Shown piece after piece: positions 9,401 through 17,782 of a DNA stretch of 64,000 nucleotides. The position numbers and the translations under genes are program-made. This DNA comes from an uncultured Bacteroidales bacterium (lineage in GTDB: Bacteria > Bacteroidota > Bacteroidia > Bacteroidales > UBA932): NCBI GenBank assembly GCA_934675095.1, contig CAKUPC010000002.1, positions 1-64,000 of the forward strand. The letters are read 5' to 3'. Each line of letters starts with the position of its first letter. The first letter of the stretch is position 1. The notes under the pieces were generated by a model. It was not told where the DNA came from and did no database searches. It saw nothing but the letters and a program-made list of their open reading frames with translations.

Positions 9401-10545
9401 TGGTTCTCTCGGTGAGCAACAACGGACCGTCCATACCGAAAGAGGAGGCGGAAAAGATTTTCGACACCTTCTATCAGGTCGATGGCGGTGCCGGGAAGAG
9501 CCGGAAACCGGGTTTCGGGATAGGCCTGTCACTCGTGAGCCTGCTCACGGAAAAGTCCGGAGGACGGGTCTATGTGGATACGGAATATGAGGACGGATGC
9601 CGCTTCCGCGTCGAACTGCCCTGGAAAAAGGCCGAAGAGCGGGCTGCGGAGGTTCAGGATGACGAGGCATCCGCGGACGGGCAGGGAACTGCTGCGGAGC
9701 CGTCCGGCGACAAGGTCACGATTTTGGTCGTGGAGGACAACACGGACATACTCTCGTTCATCGCCGAACAGCTCAAATCCTCCTACAAGGTACTGAAGGC
9801 CACGGACGGGCAGAAGGCCATGGCGAAGCTAGAAAGGCACAATGTCGATGTCATAGTCTCGGACATTGCCATGCCTAACATGGACGGGTTCGAACTTCTG
9901 AAGGCGGTGCGCGAGAATCCGATGACCTCGCACATCCCGTTCATTCTCCTTTCGGCGGAATCGTCCGTAGAGTCCAAGATACGCGGGCTCGACTACGGCG
10001 CGGACGCATACATCGAGAAGCCTTTCTCAGTCAGCCATTTCAAGGCGGTGATTGACAATATGATAAACAACCGCAAGGCTCTTATGGAAAAGTTCGCCTC
10101 GTCGCCGGAAGAAAGCCTCAACTTCTCCAAATACGGGTCCCTCGACATAGAATGGCTCTCCAAGGCGGACTCAATCATCGGCGCGAACATATCTTCAATC
10201 GACTTTTCAGTCCAGCAGCTCGCGGACGGGATGTTCGTCAGCCGAAGCAACCTCCAGCGCAAGATGAAGTCGCTCACGGGAATGGCTCCGAACGAATACA
10301 TCAAGCTGTTCAGGCTCAAGAAGGCCGCCGCGCTGCTGCTTTCGGACAACTACCGCATCAATGAGGTCTGCTATATGTGCGGATTCAACACCCCGTCCTA
10401 TTTCACCTCATGCTTCTTCAAGCAGTTCGGCATACTCCCCAAGGAGTTCGTGGCGCTGCACAAGACTCAGGCCGAGGAAGGTCAGTCCAGCCCGACGGCA
10501 GGAGGAAGCGGCTCGGACACCACGCCGTCACCGTTGCAGAAATAG
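6490..10545 (+). CDS. hybrid two-component system sensor/regulator (HTCS)
   Basis: 1351-residue one-protein signalling system. A signal peptide is followed by a periplasmic double beta-propeller of Reg_prop repeats (residues ~30-680; many copies of WFGTKDGL/LWVGTENGG type). A Y_Y_Y domain follows (~690-765), then one transmembrane helix (~772-795). Next are HisKA with HEIKTPVTL (His ~828), HATPase with NLVENAVKYA and GFGIGLSL, and a receiver domain with VVEDN and phospho-acceptor Asp ~1126 in VSDIAMPNMDG. An AraC-type double HTH closes the protein (~1237-1335). Periplasmic propellers of this family sense oligosaccharide breakdown products and activate the adjacent locus. It is divergent from susC. 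Its last 64 bp overlap the 3' end of the opposite-strand PL8 gene. All key residues look intact. Confidence 0.96.
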   Translation: MKIFRTKAVRRAAVLVAALTAGMHGAAAAEIPCRVYDVRDGLSENSVRCIMQDRKGYMWFGTKDGLSRYNGKEFKIYGNSSDARHLNIEFLLEHPDGGKIWIASRYSLELLDVSTGKLTQLDLSAHGISKGFRTLCHDSEGRLWVGSNDGLAVIGAGSWSDASKYAVEAVFTHDPENPESLPSSNVGALLRDRCGDVWIGTENGLVRHSRESGKFVRIDTGSGRKEHFLCISEDENGIIWAGTWDDGMYSINPKDGSIHNYLSPHGGKDSVPLIRWLGHNDRSTTMVCSNSGLFEYDRGSGRLRRLKLSAGLRNDSFYSCIKDREGGLWVGTYFNGAFYISPKAAKIELYSPDPNSLFSGTAVSEFCECGKDRLWVGTENGGLSLLDMNSGEFVPIRWHDKDDNIHALCQIGSDLWVATFSSGLKRINLASGAIRHYHMTEGNVPDSENAVYSLYHSAKDGRNCLYVGTKRGCSVYDYGTDTMTPVHELDGQMIYDIFEDYTGKMWFSSHGNGVYSHDRYSGSWKLYRNDPEDAGSLCSDRIIDIYSDTSGQLWFCSEGNGICRYDYGTDTFSVPPVGTPDGKLPSNVIFGILDDGRGQLWMSSNAGIIRLNPKTGDYRLYTHEDGLQSNQFNFKSSFRSGDGKFWFGGVDGFNAFRPQDITDNSIAPVVTASVRYGDHIVQGQEVTIPSGVGNFSISFDCLSYVSPEKTVFEYRFDKDRDWTRTDQPSVSFANLKPGDYTFLLRAVNSDGYASERNCAIGLTIMAPWYGSTAALCVYLVLLVAAAALGIYAFIKIRSREETRKIEEMKMRGEQESYNAKIQFFTQIAHEIKTPVTLIKAPLEIVMEHRVWDSETEENLSIIEANTARLTELTNQLLDFKKISNEGYLLHLTPVNLVPVVEEVLRRFRTPSGKNPEIIFSSGDKGKGYVGMFDPDAVSKILSNLVENAVKYAKDRIEVELHEEKRDGSDLLVLSVSNNGPSIPKEEAEKIFDTFYQVDGGAGKSRKPGFGIGLSLVSLLTEKSGGRVYVDTEYEDGCRFRVELPWKKAEERAAEVQDDEASADGQGTAAEPSGDKVTILVVEDNTDILSFIAEQLKSSYKVLKATDGQKAMAKLERHNVDVIVSDIAMPNMDGFELLKAVRENPMTSHIPFILLSAESSVESKIRGLDYGADAYIEKPFSVSHFKAVIDNMINNRKALMEKFASSPEESLNFSKYGSLDIEWLSKADSIIGANISSIDFSVQQLADGMFVSRSNLQRKMKSLTGMAPNEYIKLFRLKKAAALLLSDNYRINEVCYMCGFNTPSYFTSCFFKQFGILPKEFVALHKTQAEEGQSSPTAGGSGSDTTPSPLQK

Positions 10546-12632
10546 ATTCCGGGGCTTGAGAAACTGTGATGTCCGTTCATGAATGAATATGTCCCGGCCT
10601 TGTGCACGACGACATAGAGACCTCCCCTGTATGAGACAGCCTGACAGCAGTCATCGTTACGGAGAATCTGCGGGAGAGCGGCTTCCGACGGTTTCCCGGA
10701 GACTTTTCTGCATCTTCCGGCGGAGGAGGAGACCTTCACGAATGCCTTTGAGGAGGCATACGCCTTAGCGAAAGCCTTTGTCCCGGCGGCGTCCCGGCAT
10801 GGAAGCACGGCATAAGCATATGAGGATGTTCCCTCCGCAGGATGCTCGAACCAGCATTTGAACACGCGACCGCTGTCAATCTGAGTGTACATCGGTGCCA
10901 TGTCTGCCCAGCTGCCTTTCTGAAGAGGGGTCTCGACAAGCATCGGGGAGCCGTCAAGAGCGACGTATCCGCGCCCGTCGTGCCACGCCCACTCAGTATG
11001 GCCGTGCACATTTGAACGGAACGAGCCCGAGCACGGTTTCCCGGAACGACGGTTCTGCTCAACCGCCGTGGTGATGCGGCTTATCTCACTGCGCGAAGAC
11101 CGGATGTCCGCACCGAGCGACACAACAACGTCGTCAAAGAAGAAACTTGACTTGAAGGCGTGAAGCCCGTGACGGTCAAGTTCCATCGTCGTGACCATCG
11201 TCCCGCCCTCGGAAAGCCCTCCGACATGACAGGTGTTGTTCTGTTTGTCCTCACGGCTGTCGTCGGTGCGCAGAGGCGCGCCGTCATAATAGGCAGTGAC
11301 CCCGGGCAGCATACGCCAGTCCCAATATGGAAAGATGTTCTCGTATTCCCGTCCCGACTGCATCAGAATCATCACTCCGTCGGCGGAAAACTGCGCCAGC
11401 TGGTTCTCGGCATTGGTAAATTCATAGCCGATTGTACGCTCGGACTGCATACGCACCGAGGCATACCAGTCCTTCGCGCGATATACCCCGAAGTCGGAAC
11501 GAGGATAATATCGTGCTCCGACCAGTTCATTTTCATAAAGCTCCGGCTGGAGGTTCTGAAGGGCGATGTGCCGGAACACCTCGCTGCGAGGACGGTTCAT
11601 CGCGGCCATGTTAGACAAGGCGACGGCACAGGAATAGGCCTTGCCGCGCCCGCCGTTGATGTGGAGCTGGCGGCCGCACGCGCTCGGATCCATGACACCC
11701 TTCCATATCGGCCAGCACAGCCCTTCAAGTATATAATTCTCAATGATTTCAACCTGCTCCTCAGAAAAGGCATATTCCGTTCCCTCAAGCACACGCGCCC
11801 AGAACGACACCCCGTCGGCGAAAGCCAGCCCGTAGTTGCCGAACTGCATCTGAGGCCCGTGCTGATGAAACGACCAGTCCCGCTGTATGCCCTCGGCATC
11901 CGTCACGTATATCTCCTCGCCGATTTGCCTGCACGCCTCCCCTGCAAGTTCAGGGTCTTCGACAAGCAGCGCCTTCATCATCTGGTTGCCCGCAAGCCAC
12001 GCCTTGTTCTGTCCGGTGCGTCCGAAGCGGGAGCGTTCAAGCACCCTCAGCGTCCCCTGAATCTCCTCCTCTGAAAGTTCGTCCCTGAGGAGCACCATCG
12101 CCGCCGCAAGTTTCTTAGGAACGCCGATGTCGTTGTGCCACCAGTTAGGATTCACCGGCCGGTTGTCGAACCACCATCCCGCAGCCTTGTGAAGAAGCTC
12201 ACTCAGCCTCGGAGACTTATAGAACTGAGACTGTGGCCATGCATAACTCTTGGCAAGGGCATATATCCGCGTGATGTGCAGAGTCATGTCCCATCCTCCG
12301 CGAGACATGTCCGTGTAGTCGATGTCCTTCCACTGCCGTCTCTCGAAATCAAAAAGTCCCATAACCCGCTCCACCTCATTCTCAGGCAGCTGCACGGCAA
12401 GATAGAGCTGCATCAGAAGAACGTCTATAGACGCCCTGCCGTGTTCAGAGTAGGTCAGGAAATTTTCCGTCACCTCATCCGAAGGCGAACATGAGTCCAG
12501 CGTGGCCTCGACGAAGGATTCCCTCACTTTCCTGAGCTCCGTCAGCGAATCCTCCCCGCCCTGCGCGAAAGCGGCAAAAGACGAAAACAACATCAGCGAG
12601 GCTGACACCGCGATATTTCGCAGAACAATCAT
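10482..12632 (-). CDS. polysaccharide lyase family 8 (chondroitin/hyaluronate/xanthan lyase type)
   Basis: Secreted lyase that cleaves uronic-acid glycans by beta-elimination. Numbering from the upstream ATG at 12653, the PL8 catalytic set is visible: Asn174 in NWWHNDIG, His265 in SFHQHGPQMQ, Tyr274 in GNYG (nine residues after His, as in chondroitin AC lyase) and Arg328 in CGRQLHING. The signature block REYENIFPYWDW also fits. A signal peptide ends near FAAFAQ. I chose the ATG at 12632 because the 21 bp upstream are a tandem duplication that copies this start (alternative start 12653), and the shorter form has a more usual signal-peptide N-region. The 3' end overlaps that of the hybrid sensor gene by 64 bp. 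The likely substrate is a glycosaminoglycan; specificity within PL8 cannot be read from the sequence. Confidence 0.9.
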   Translation of the reverse strand: MIVLRNIAVSASLMLFSSFAAFAQGGEDSLTELRKVRESFVEATLDSCSPSDEVTENFLTYSEHGRASIDVLLMQLYLAVQLPENEVERVMGLFDFERRQWKDIDYTDMSRGGWDMTLHITRIYALAKSYAWPQSQFYKSPRLSELLHKAAGWWFDNRPVNPNWWHNDIGVPKKLAAAMVLLRDELSEEEIQGTLRVLERSRFGRTGQNKAWLAGNQMMKALLVEDPELAGEACRQIGEEIYVTDAEGIQRDWSFHQHGPQMQFGNYGLAFADGVSFWARVLEGTEYAFSEEQVEIIENYILEGLCWPIWKGVMDPSACGRQLHINGGRGKAYSCAVALSNMAAMNRPRSEVFRHIALQNLQPELYENELVGARYYPRSDFGVYRAKDWYASVRMQSERTIGYEFTNAENQLAQFSADGVMILMQSGREYENIFPYWDWRMLPGVTAYYDGAPLRTDDSREDKQNNTCHVGGLSEGGTMVTTMELDRHGLHAFKSSFFFDDVVVSLGADIRSSRSEISRITTAVEQNRRSGKPCSGSFRSNVHGHTEWAWHDGRGYVALDGSPMLVETPLQKGSWADMAPMYTQIDSGRVFKCWFEHPAEGTSSYAYAVLPCRDAAGTKAFAKAYASSKAFVKVSSSAGRCRKVSGKPSEAALPQILRNDDCCQAVSYRGGLYVVVHKAGTYSFMNGHHSFSSPGIYFCNGDGVVSEPLPPAVGLD

Positions 12633-12664
12633 AAGTCTGTCGTACATGAACATAAGTCTGTCGT
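12630..12664 (-). repeat. 21-bp tandem duplication at the PL8 start codon
   Basis: The 14-mer ACGACAGACTTATG (minus strand) occurs twice, at 12651-12664 and 12630-12643, 21 bp apart. The second copy supplies the ATG at 12632. The duplication keeps the frame and adds seven codons when the upstream ATG (12653) is used. Confidence 0.75.
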
Positions 12665-12778
12665 TATAAATATGTAAAAAACTTCACGAAAATAGAAAAT
12701 TTACGAAGTAATGCGCACGACCGTACAAGGCAGCCGGCTCCGATATACTGATATGTCACACCATTTGACTAATTTTTA

Positions 12779-14380
12779 CTATTCCGCCCGCACGGGAAGC
12801 CGCAGCGGGGAGCCCATCTGACGCTCCTTGAAGACATAGCGGGAACTGTCGCCGACGAGGTTGCGGGAGGCTTCCGAGGAGAGGTGGTTGTAGTCTATGA
12901 CCACGCCGCTGAAAAGGAATTCCATCTCTATCTTCTGGACTTCGGCGGCGGCATTGTCGAGCGAGGACTGAATCTGCGGAATCTCCGCCTCGGTCTCAAG
13001 AATCCGCGAGGTGAGTTCCTGACGGCGCTCCACATCGTCGCTGAGCGCGAACTCCTCCCTCATCTCGTCCAGTTTCCGGTTCGTGCCGTCGAGCAGGTCG
13101 CGGAAACGGCGTACATCCTCCATCTTCTCCATATAGCGCTTCGTGTCGGCATTTTCCGGTATTCCGCCCCCTACGGCAGAACCGGCATCGACGACATCCG
13201 TCCCGTCAGAGGGAACGAGTTCTATAATCCGGCGCAGCCTTTCAGAATCCGTGATTCTCTGCTGCTGCGGAGCGAACTCATATTCAAGGACATAGACGCA
13301 GACGCTGTCTTTCTTGCACCCGCGGTCCGAAGCAAAGACGGTGTAGCGTCCGTCGTCCGTATTCATATATAGGTAGTCATTATCCACCGAAGAATACGGA
13401 AATCCGAGGTTCACGGGGTCCGACCAGCATCCGTCAGCCTCGTTCCACACGGATTCATAGAGGTCATATCCCCCTGCGCTGTCCTTTCGTTTCGCCGAGA
13501 AAAAGAGAGAGCGGCGGTCTGCGGAAAGAATCGGGAATATCTCATCTGACACGGGAAGAGTCGCTGTTGAATCCCTGAATACGAAATTCGCAGAATCCCG
13601 GAACATTTGAGCGACGACCATCGAATCCGCCGTCACAGAGATAGAATCCTTAGGGGCGAAGACCTGACGGGGACGGCTCCAGAGGGTATCTTTTACGGAA
13701 GAATATATCTTCATGTGTCCGAGCGTGTCGGGAGACGAAAAATATATGACGTCGTCATCTTCCTGATAATATGCGATGTCCGGAAGGATTCCGAGAGCCT
13801 TTGGGGCATTCAGGGTCTGGAGGCTGTCACGCAGGCCTTCGCTGGAACTGAGGTCGTGCCATGAGCGGTCAGAAAAAGGATAGTAGAGGAAAAAGTCCCG
13901 GAGCGTGAACTTCTGACGTGCGATTACGGTAGGCTGACATACGAGCGAGGAGAGGTCGAAGCCGCTTTCCGCGTTGGCAAGCAGTTCGGCGGCGTAGGCT
14001 CTCACGAGGCTGTCGGAGGACTCGGAGATGAGCTCGTCGCAGACCTGGATGGCGCGGCGGAACTGGTAGCTGCAGTGCAGGGAGTCCGCGAGGGCGAGCT
14101 TTTCCGTGTCGGTGAGTTTGGAGGCCGCCTCAAGGACCGGGACGGCAATCTGCATCGGAGCAGCGGGCACGGAGACGGTGAGGGTGTCCTGCGAGGATAG
14201 GACGTAGGGGATGACCGCGGCAGGAACCGTGTCCCTCACGGAAACGGGCTGAACCGTGACAACAGTATCCCTGGCTGGAGAGAACAAGGAATCGGCACGG
14301 TCCGCCGACTGGGACTGCGCCGCCGCGATGCCTGTTGAAAACACCGACAGGAATATTGCCAAAACATTTGTCTTCCCCAT
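12779..14380 (-). CDS. exported PD40-repeat protein with C-terminal coiled coil, function unknown
   Basis: About 533 residues from the ATG at 14380, which gives a signal peptide ending near GIAAAQ; an upstream TTG would add 26 unlikely residues. The middle contains WD40-like PD40 repeats (IFPILSADRRSLFFSAKRKD, then a YDLYES block and a DGRYTVFASDRG block), as in TolB and envelope proteins of Bacteroidota. A long charged helix (~residues 410-490, rich in E, R, L and Q) suggests a coiled coil. A short tail carries a possible strand. It is probably periplasmic. It is divergent from secDF with a 240-bp gap. I cannot name a function; involvement in envelope or secretion machinery is only suggested by the repeat type. 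Confidence 0.7.
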   Translation of the reverse strand: MGKTNVLAIFLSVFSTGIAAAQSQSADRADSLFSPARDTVVTVQPVSVRDTVPAAVIPYVLSSQDTLTVSVPAAPMQIAVPVLEAASKLTDTEKLALADSLHCSYQFRRAIQVCDELISESSDSLVRAYAAELLANAESGFDLSSLVCQPTVIARQKFTLRDFFLYYPFSDRSWHDLSSSEGLRDSLQTLNAPKALGILPDIAYYQEDDDVIYFSSPDTLGHMKIYSSVKDTLWSRPRQVFAPKDSISVTADSMVVAQMFRDSANFVFRDSTATLPVSDEIFPILSADRRSLFFSAKRKDSAGGYDLYESVWNEADGCWSDPVNLGFPYSSVDNDYLYMNTDDGRYTVFASDRGCKKDSVCVYVLEYEFAPQQQRITDSERLRRIIELVPSDGTDVVDAGSAVGGGIPENADTKRYMEKMEDVRRFRDLLDGTNRKLDEMREEFALSDDVERRQELTSRILETEAEIPQIQSSLDNAAAEVQKIEMEFLFSGVVIDYNHLSSEASRNLVGDSSRYVFKERQMGSPLRLPVRAE

Positions 14381-14619
14381 TTCTTCACTCGCCGACCGCC
14401 GGCTCTGCTCCCGCGAAGTCGTAACTCCGTTAAGCCAAAGCCACAAAAAGGAGTACAAATTTAATAAAAAGTGCGTTTATAAGAAAAAAATCGTAAATTT
14501 GTGCCCTATTTGCCGGAAGTAAAATCCGTGCCATACTTTGTGGCAGACACGGGATTGCGTCCGAAAAACGGACAAGGCGACAAAAGAGACAATAAATATT
14601 AATTAAAACAATAACGATT

Positions 14620-17600
14620 ATGCAAAGTAAAGGTGCCATCAGATTCGTTGCAATCTGCCTTGCGATAGCATGTCTTTGGCAGCTCTCGTTCTCTGTAGTT
14701 ACAAGGGTACAGGAACACAAGGCTGACAAATATGCAGAGAAGGCCGTTGAGGCTTTCAGCGCATCGGCGGAATTCAACACTGTATCGGACGAGGACAAGG
14801 CCTATGTTCTTGACTCAATCGCAAAGGTCAGCAACAGGCGTTTCCTCGACTCTGTCTCAGCCGAGAAAGTTTATTTCGGCTACACTTACAAGGATGTGAA
14901 GGTCAAGGACATCAACCTCGGTCTGGACCTCAAGGGCGGTATGAACGTGATGCTTCAGGTGCAGCTTGAAGACCTCGTGAAGGCTCTTGCCGGCAACAGC
15001 CAGGATCCGCAGTTCCTTGCGGCCATCGACAGCGCGAAGGTTCGCGGCGTCAACTCAAGGGACAACTTCATCACCCTTTTCGGAAAGGCTTGGCAGGAGA
15101 CTGCCGGCGGTCGTCCGCTTTCTGACATATTCGCGACCTTCGACCTCAAGGACAAGGTGACGAGCCAGTCAAGCGACGCACAGGTTCTTGACGTGATTGA
15201 GAAGGAATCGGAGAGCGCTATCTCCAACTCCTTCAATGTATTGAGAAACCGTATCGACCGTTTCGGAGTCACCCAGCCTAACATCCAGAAGCTCGGAAAC
15301 AGCGGACGTATCCTCGTCGAGCTCCCGGGCGTGAAGGAGCCGGAGCGTGTGAGAAAGCTCCTTCAGGGAACCGCTTCACTCGAATTCTGGACGACCTTCC
15401 AGTTCTCAGAGATTGAGCCGTTCCTCAGCGAGGCCAACTCCAGGCTTGCGGAGATTCTCCCGGCAACGAAGACAGTTGCAGAGGCCGCTCAGCCTGCCGA
15501 CAGCAGCGACATCCTGAACGCGGAGGTCAATGCGGCGGCAAAGGAGAACGAGGAACTTGAGAACTACAGGAAGCAGAACCCTCTCTTCGCCGTTCTCCGT
15601 CCTTCAGGCTACAACACCAACGCCTGCATCGGTTTCGCAAGCTACGCCGACACGGCTCTCGTGAACAAGTACCTCGCGATGCCTCAGATTAAGGAGTGCT
15701 TCCCTCACGAGTTCACCCCGATGTGGACAGTGAAGCCTTCCGACCAGATTCCTGGCGGCAACTACTTCGAGCTCGTCGCAATCAGGAACACATCCCGCGA
15801 CGGCAAGGCTCCGCTTGACGGTGACGCCGTAACGGAGGCTCGCGTACAGTACGGCGACGGCGGCGCACGCCCTGAGGTCTCAATGTCGATGAACGCCGAG
15901 GGCGCACAGACATGGGCACGCCTCACCAAGGACAACATCGGCCGTCAGGTGGCAATCGTCCTCGACGGAATGGTATATTCATACCCTACGGTTCAGAGCG
16001 AGATTTCCGGCGGTTCTTCACAGATTACCGGTAACTTCACCCTCGAAGAGGCCGAGGACCTTGCAAACGTCCTCAAGTCAGGTAAGCTCCCTGCACCTGC
16101 AACCATCATTCAGGAGCAGGTCGTAGGACCTTCACTCGGTAGCGAGTCAATCAACGCGGGTCTCATCTCCTTCGTGATTGCCTTCCTCCTCGTGCTTCTC
16201 TACATGGTGTTCTTCTATCAGGGAGCAGGTCTCATCGCAGACTTCGCCCTCCTGTGCAACGTGCTGCTGCTCTTCGGAACCCTCGTTTCGTTCGGAGCCG
16301 TCCTCACGCTGCCGGGTATCGCGGGTCTCGTCCTCACTCTCGGTATGGCGGTCGATGCGAACGTCATCATCTATGAGCGAATCAAGGAGGAGCTTCGTGC
16401 GGGCAAGGGTCTCGGAAAGGCCGTTGCAGACGGTTACAGGAACGCATATTCCGCAATCATCGACGGTCAGGTGACAACGGCTCTCACGGGTCTCGTCCTC
16501 CTTATCTTCGGTTCAGGTCCTGTGAAGGGCTTCGCGACGACCCTCATCATCGGTATCGTCACCTCTGTAGTGACATCCATCTTCATCACCCGTCTCGTAA
16601 TCGACGACAGGCTCGCGAAGGGCAAGAAGGTAAGCTTCGACAACAAGCTCACGAGGAACTTCCTCCAGAACACTCACGTCGATTTCCTCAGCAAGAGGAA
16701 GATTACCTACTCAATCTCAGGCGCGCTCATCCTCATCTCCATCCTCTCCATCTGCATCAAGGGCTTCACCTACGGTGTCGATTTCACGGGAGGCCGTACT
16801 TATGTCGTGAGATTCGACAAGCCTGTTACCGCGGAGGCCGTTCGTGAGGCAACTCTGAAAGTATTTGATGCGGCATCTGAAGGAAAGGCGGCTGTTGAAA
16901 TCAAGCAGTTCGGCGGTGACAGCCAGATGAAGATTACCACGACATACAAAATAAATGAAGATTCAAGTGATGTGGATGCAGAGGTTGAGAACCTCCTCTA
17001 CGACGCGTTGAAGGGTCTCTTCGCCAAGGACATGACATTCGAGGAGTTCCGCTCTACGGTTGATAATCCTAACGGTATCATATCTTCCGACAAGGTGGGT
17101 CCTACCATCGCGAACGACATGAAGCGCGACGCTATCATCGCCGTCATCATCGCCCTCTTCGTAATCTTCGCATACATCGCGATAAGGTTCAAGAACTGGA
17201 CATGGGGACTCGGCGGCGTGACTTCCCTCGCACACACGGCAATCATCGTGATCGGATTCTTCTCGCTCTTCAGCGGCATCCTTCCGTTCACCCTCGACGT
17301 CGATCAGACGTTCATCGCGGCTATCCTGACCATCATCGGATATGCAATCAACGACAACGTGGTCATCTTCGACCGAATCCGTGAATACAAGGCAGAGCAT
17401 CCTAAGTCCCTTCTGAAGGACAATGTGAACGACGCGCTCAACAGCACGCTCTCACGTACAATGAACACCTCCCTCACGACTCTCGTCACGATGCTTGCAA
17501 TCGCAATCTTCGGCGGTGAGGTCATCAGGGGTCTCGCGGTTGCGCTCATCCTCGGAATCATCATCGGTACTTATGCGTCAATCTTCATCGGAACACCTGT

Positions 17601-17652
17601 GATGTATGATGTAGTTAATGCTGTAGAAAAGCGCAAGGCAAAGAAAGCCTAG
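14620..17652 (+). CDS. secDF: SecD-SecF fusion, protein translocase accessory subunit
   Basis: 1010-residue inner-membrane protein that uses the proton gradient to help SecYEG complete export. It is the natural SecD-SecF fusion typical of Bacteroidota. The N-terminal helix is followed by INLGLDLKGGMNVMLQV (SecD motif) and the periplasmic P1 head. Six transmembrane helices include GLVLTLGMAVDANVIIYERI. The SecF half begins around residue 675 with TYGVDFTGGRTYVVRF and ends with helices containing GYAINDNVVIFDRI. Both conserved D/R transmembrane motifs are intact. A strong terminator follows immediately, so it is probably monocistronic. Confidence 0.97.
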   Translation: MQSKGAIRFVAICLAIACLWQLSFSVVTRVQEHKADKYAEKAVEAFSASAEFNTVSDEDKAYVLDSIAKVSNRRFLDSVSAEKVYFGYTYKDVKVKDINLGLDLKGGMNVMLQVQLEDLVKALAGNSQDPQFLAAIDSAKVRGVNSRDNFITLFGKAWQETAGGRPLSDIFATFDLKDKVTSQSSDAQVLDVIEKESESAISNSFNVLRNRIDRFGVTQPNIQKLGNSGRILVELPGVKEPERVRKLLQGTASLEFWTTFQFSEIEPFLSEANSRLAEILPATKTVAEAAQPADSSDILNAEVNAAAKENEELENYRKQNPLFAVLRPSGYNTNACIGFASYADTALVNKYLAMPQIKECFPHEFTPMWTVKPSDQIPGGNYFELVAIRNTSRDGKAPLDGDAVTEARVQYGDGGARPEVSMSMNAEGAQTWARLTKDNIGRQVAIVLDGMVYSYPTVQSEISGGSSQITGNFTLEEAEDLANVLKSGKLPAPATIIQEQVVGPSLGSESINAGLISFVIAFLLVLLYMVFFYQGAGLIADFALLCNVLLLFGTLVSFGAVLTLPGIAGLVLTLGMAVDANVIIYERIKEELRAGKGLGKAVADGYRNAYSAIIDGQVTTALTGLVLLIFGSGPVKGFATTLIIGIVTSVVTSIFITRLVIDDRLAKGKKVSFDNKLTRNFLQNTHVDFLSKRKITYSISGALILISILSICIKGFTYGVDFTGGRTYVVRFDKPVTAEAVREATLKVFDAASEGKAAVEIKQFGGDSQMKITTTYKINEDSSDVDAEVENLLYDALKGLFAKDMTFEEFRSTVDNPNGIISSDKVGPTIANDMKRDAIIAVIIALFVIFAYIAIRFKNWTWGLGGVTSLAHTAIIVIGFFSLFSGILPFTLDVDQTFIAAILTIIGYAINDNVVIFDRIREYKAEHPKSLLKDNVNDALNSTLSRTMNTSLTTLVTMLAIAIFGGEVIRGLAVALILGIIIGTYASIFIGTPVMYDVVNAVEKRKAKKA

Positions 17653-17674
17653 TTTTAGCGAAATATAAATTCTT

Positions 17675-17712
17675 AAGAAGCGTCTGAAAAATTTTTCAGA
17701 CGCTTCTTTTTT
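17675..17712 (+). terminator. rho-independent terminator after secDF
   Basis: A near-perfect hairpin with arms AGAAGCGTCTGAAAA and its complement is followed by a run of six T. It lies 23 bp after the secDF stop and just before the dnaE promoter. Confidence 0.9.
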
Positions 17713-17715
17713 GAG

Positions 17716-17723
17716 TATCTTTG
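17716..17723 (+). promoter_or_regulatory. candidate dnaE promoter -7 box
   Basis: TATCTTTG matches TAnnTTTG exactly. A T-rich stretch (TTTT) near 17692-17696, inside the upstream terminator arm, sits at the position of a weak -33 element. The expected 5' leader would be about 55 nt. Confidence 0.45.
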
Positions 17724-17782
17724 TAGTTCCGCGACAACGCGATATACCTGTAGAAAAGAATATAACTCATTGATTTACATAT

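Noticed and set aside
11160-12074. 304-codon open frame antisense to the PL8 gene
   Set aside because: Lies wholly within a gene with clear PL8 catalytic motifs; composition is typical of a reverse-frame shadow.
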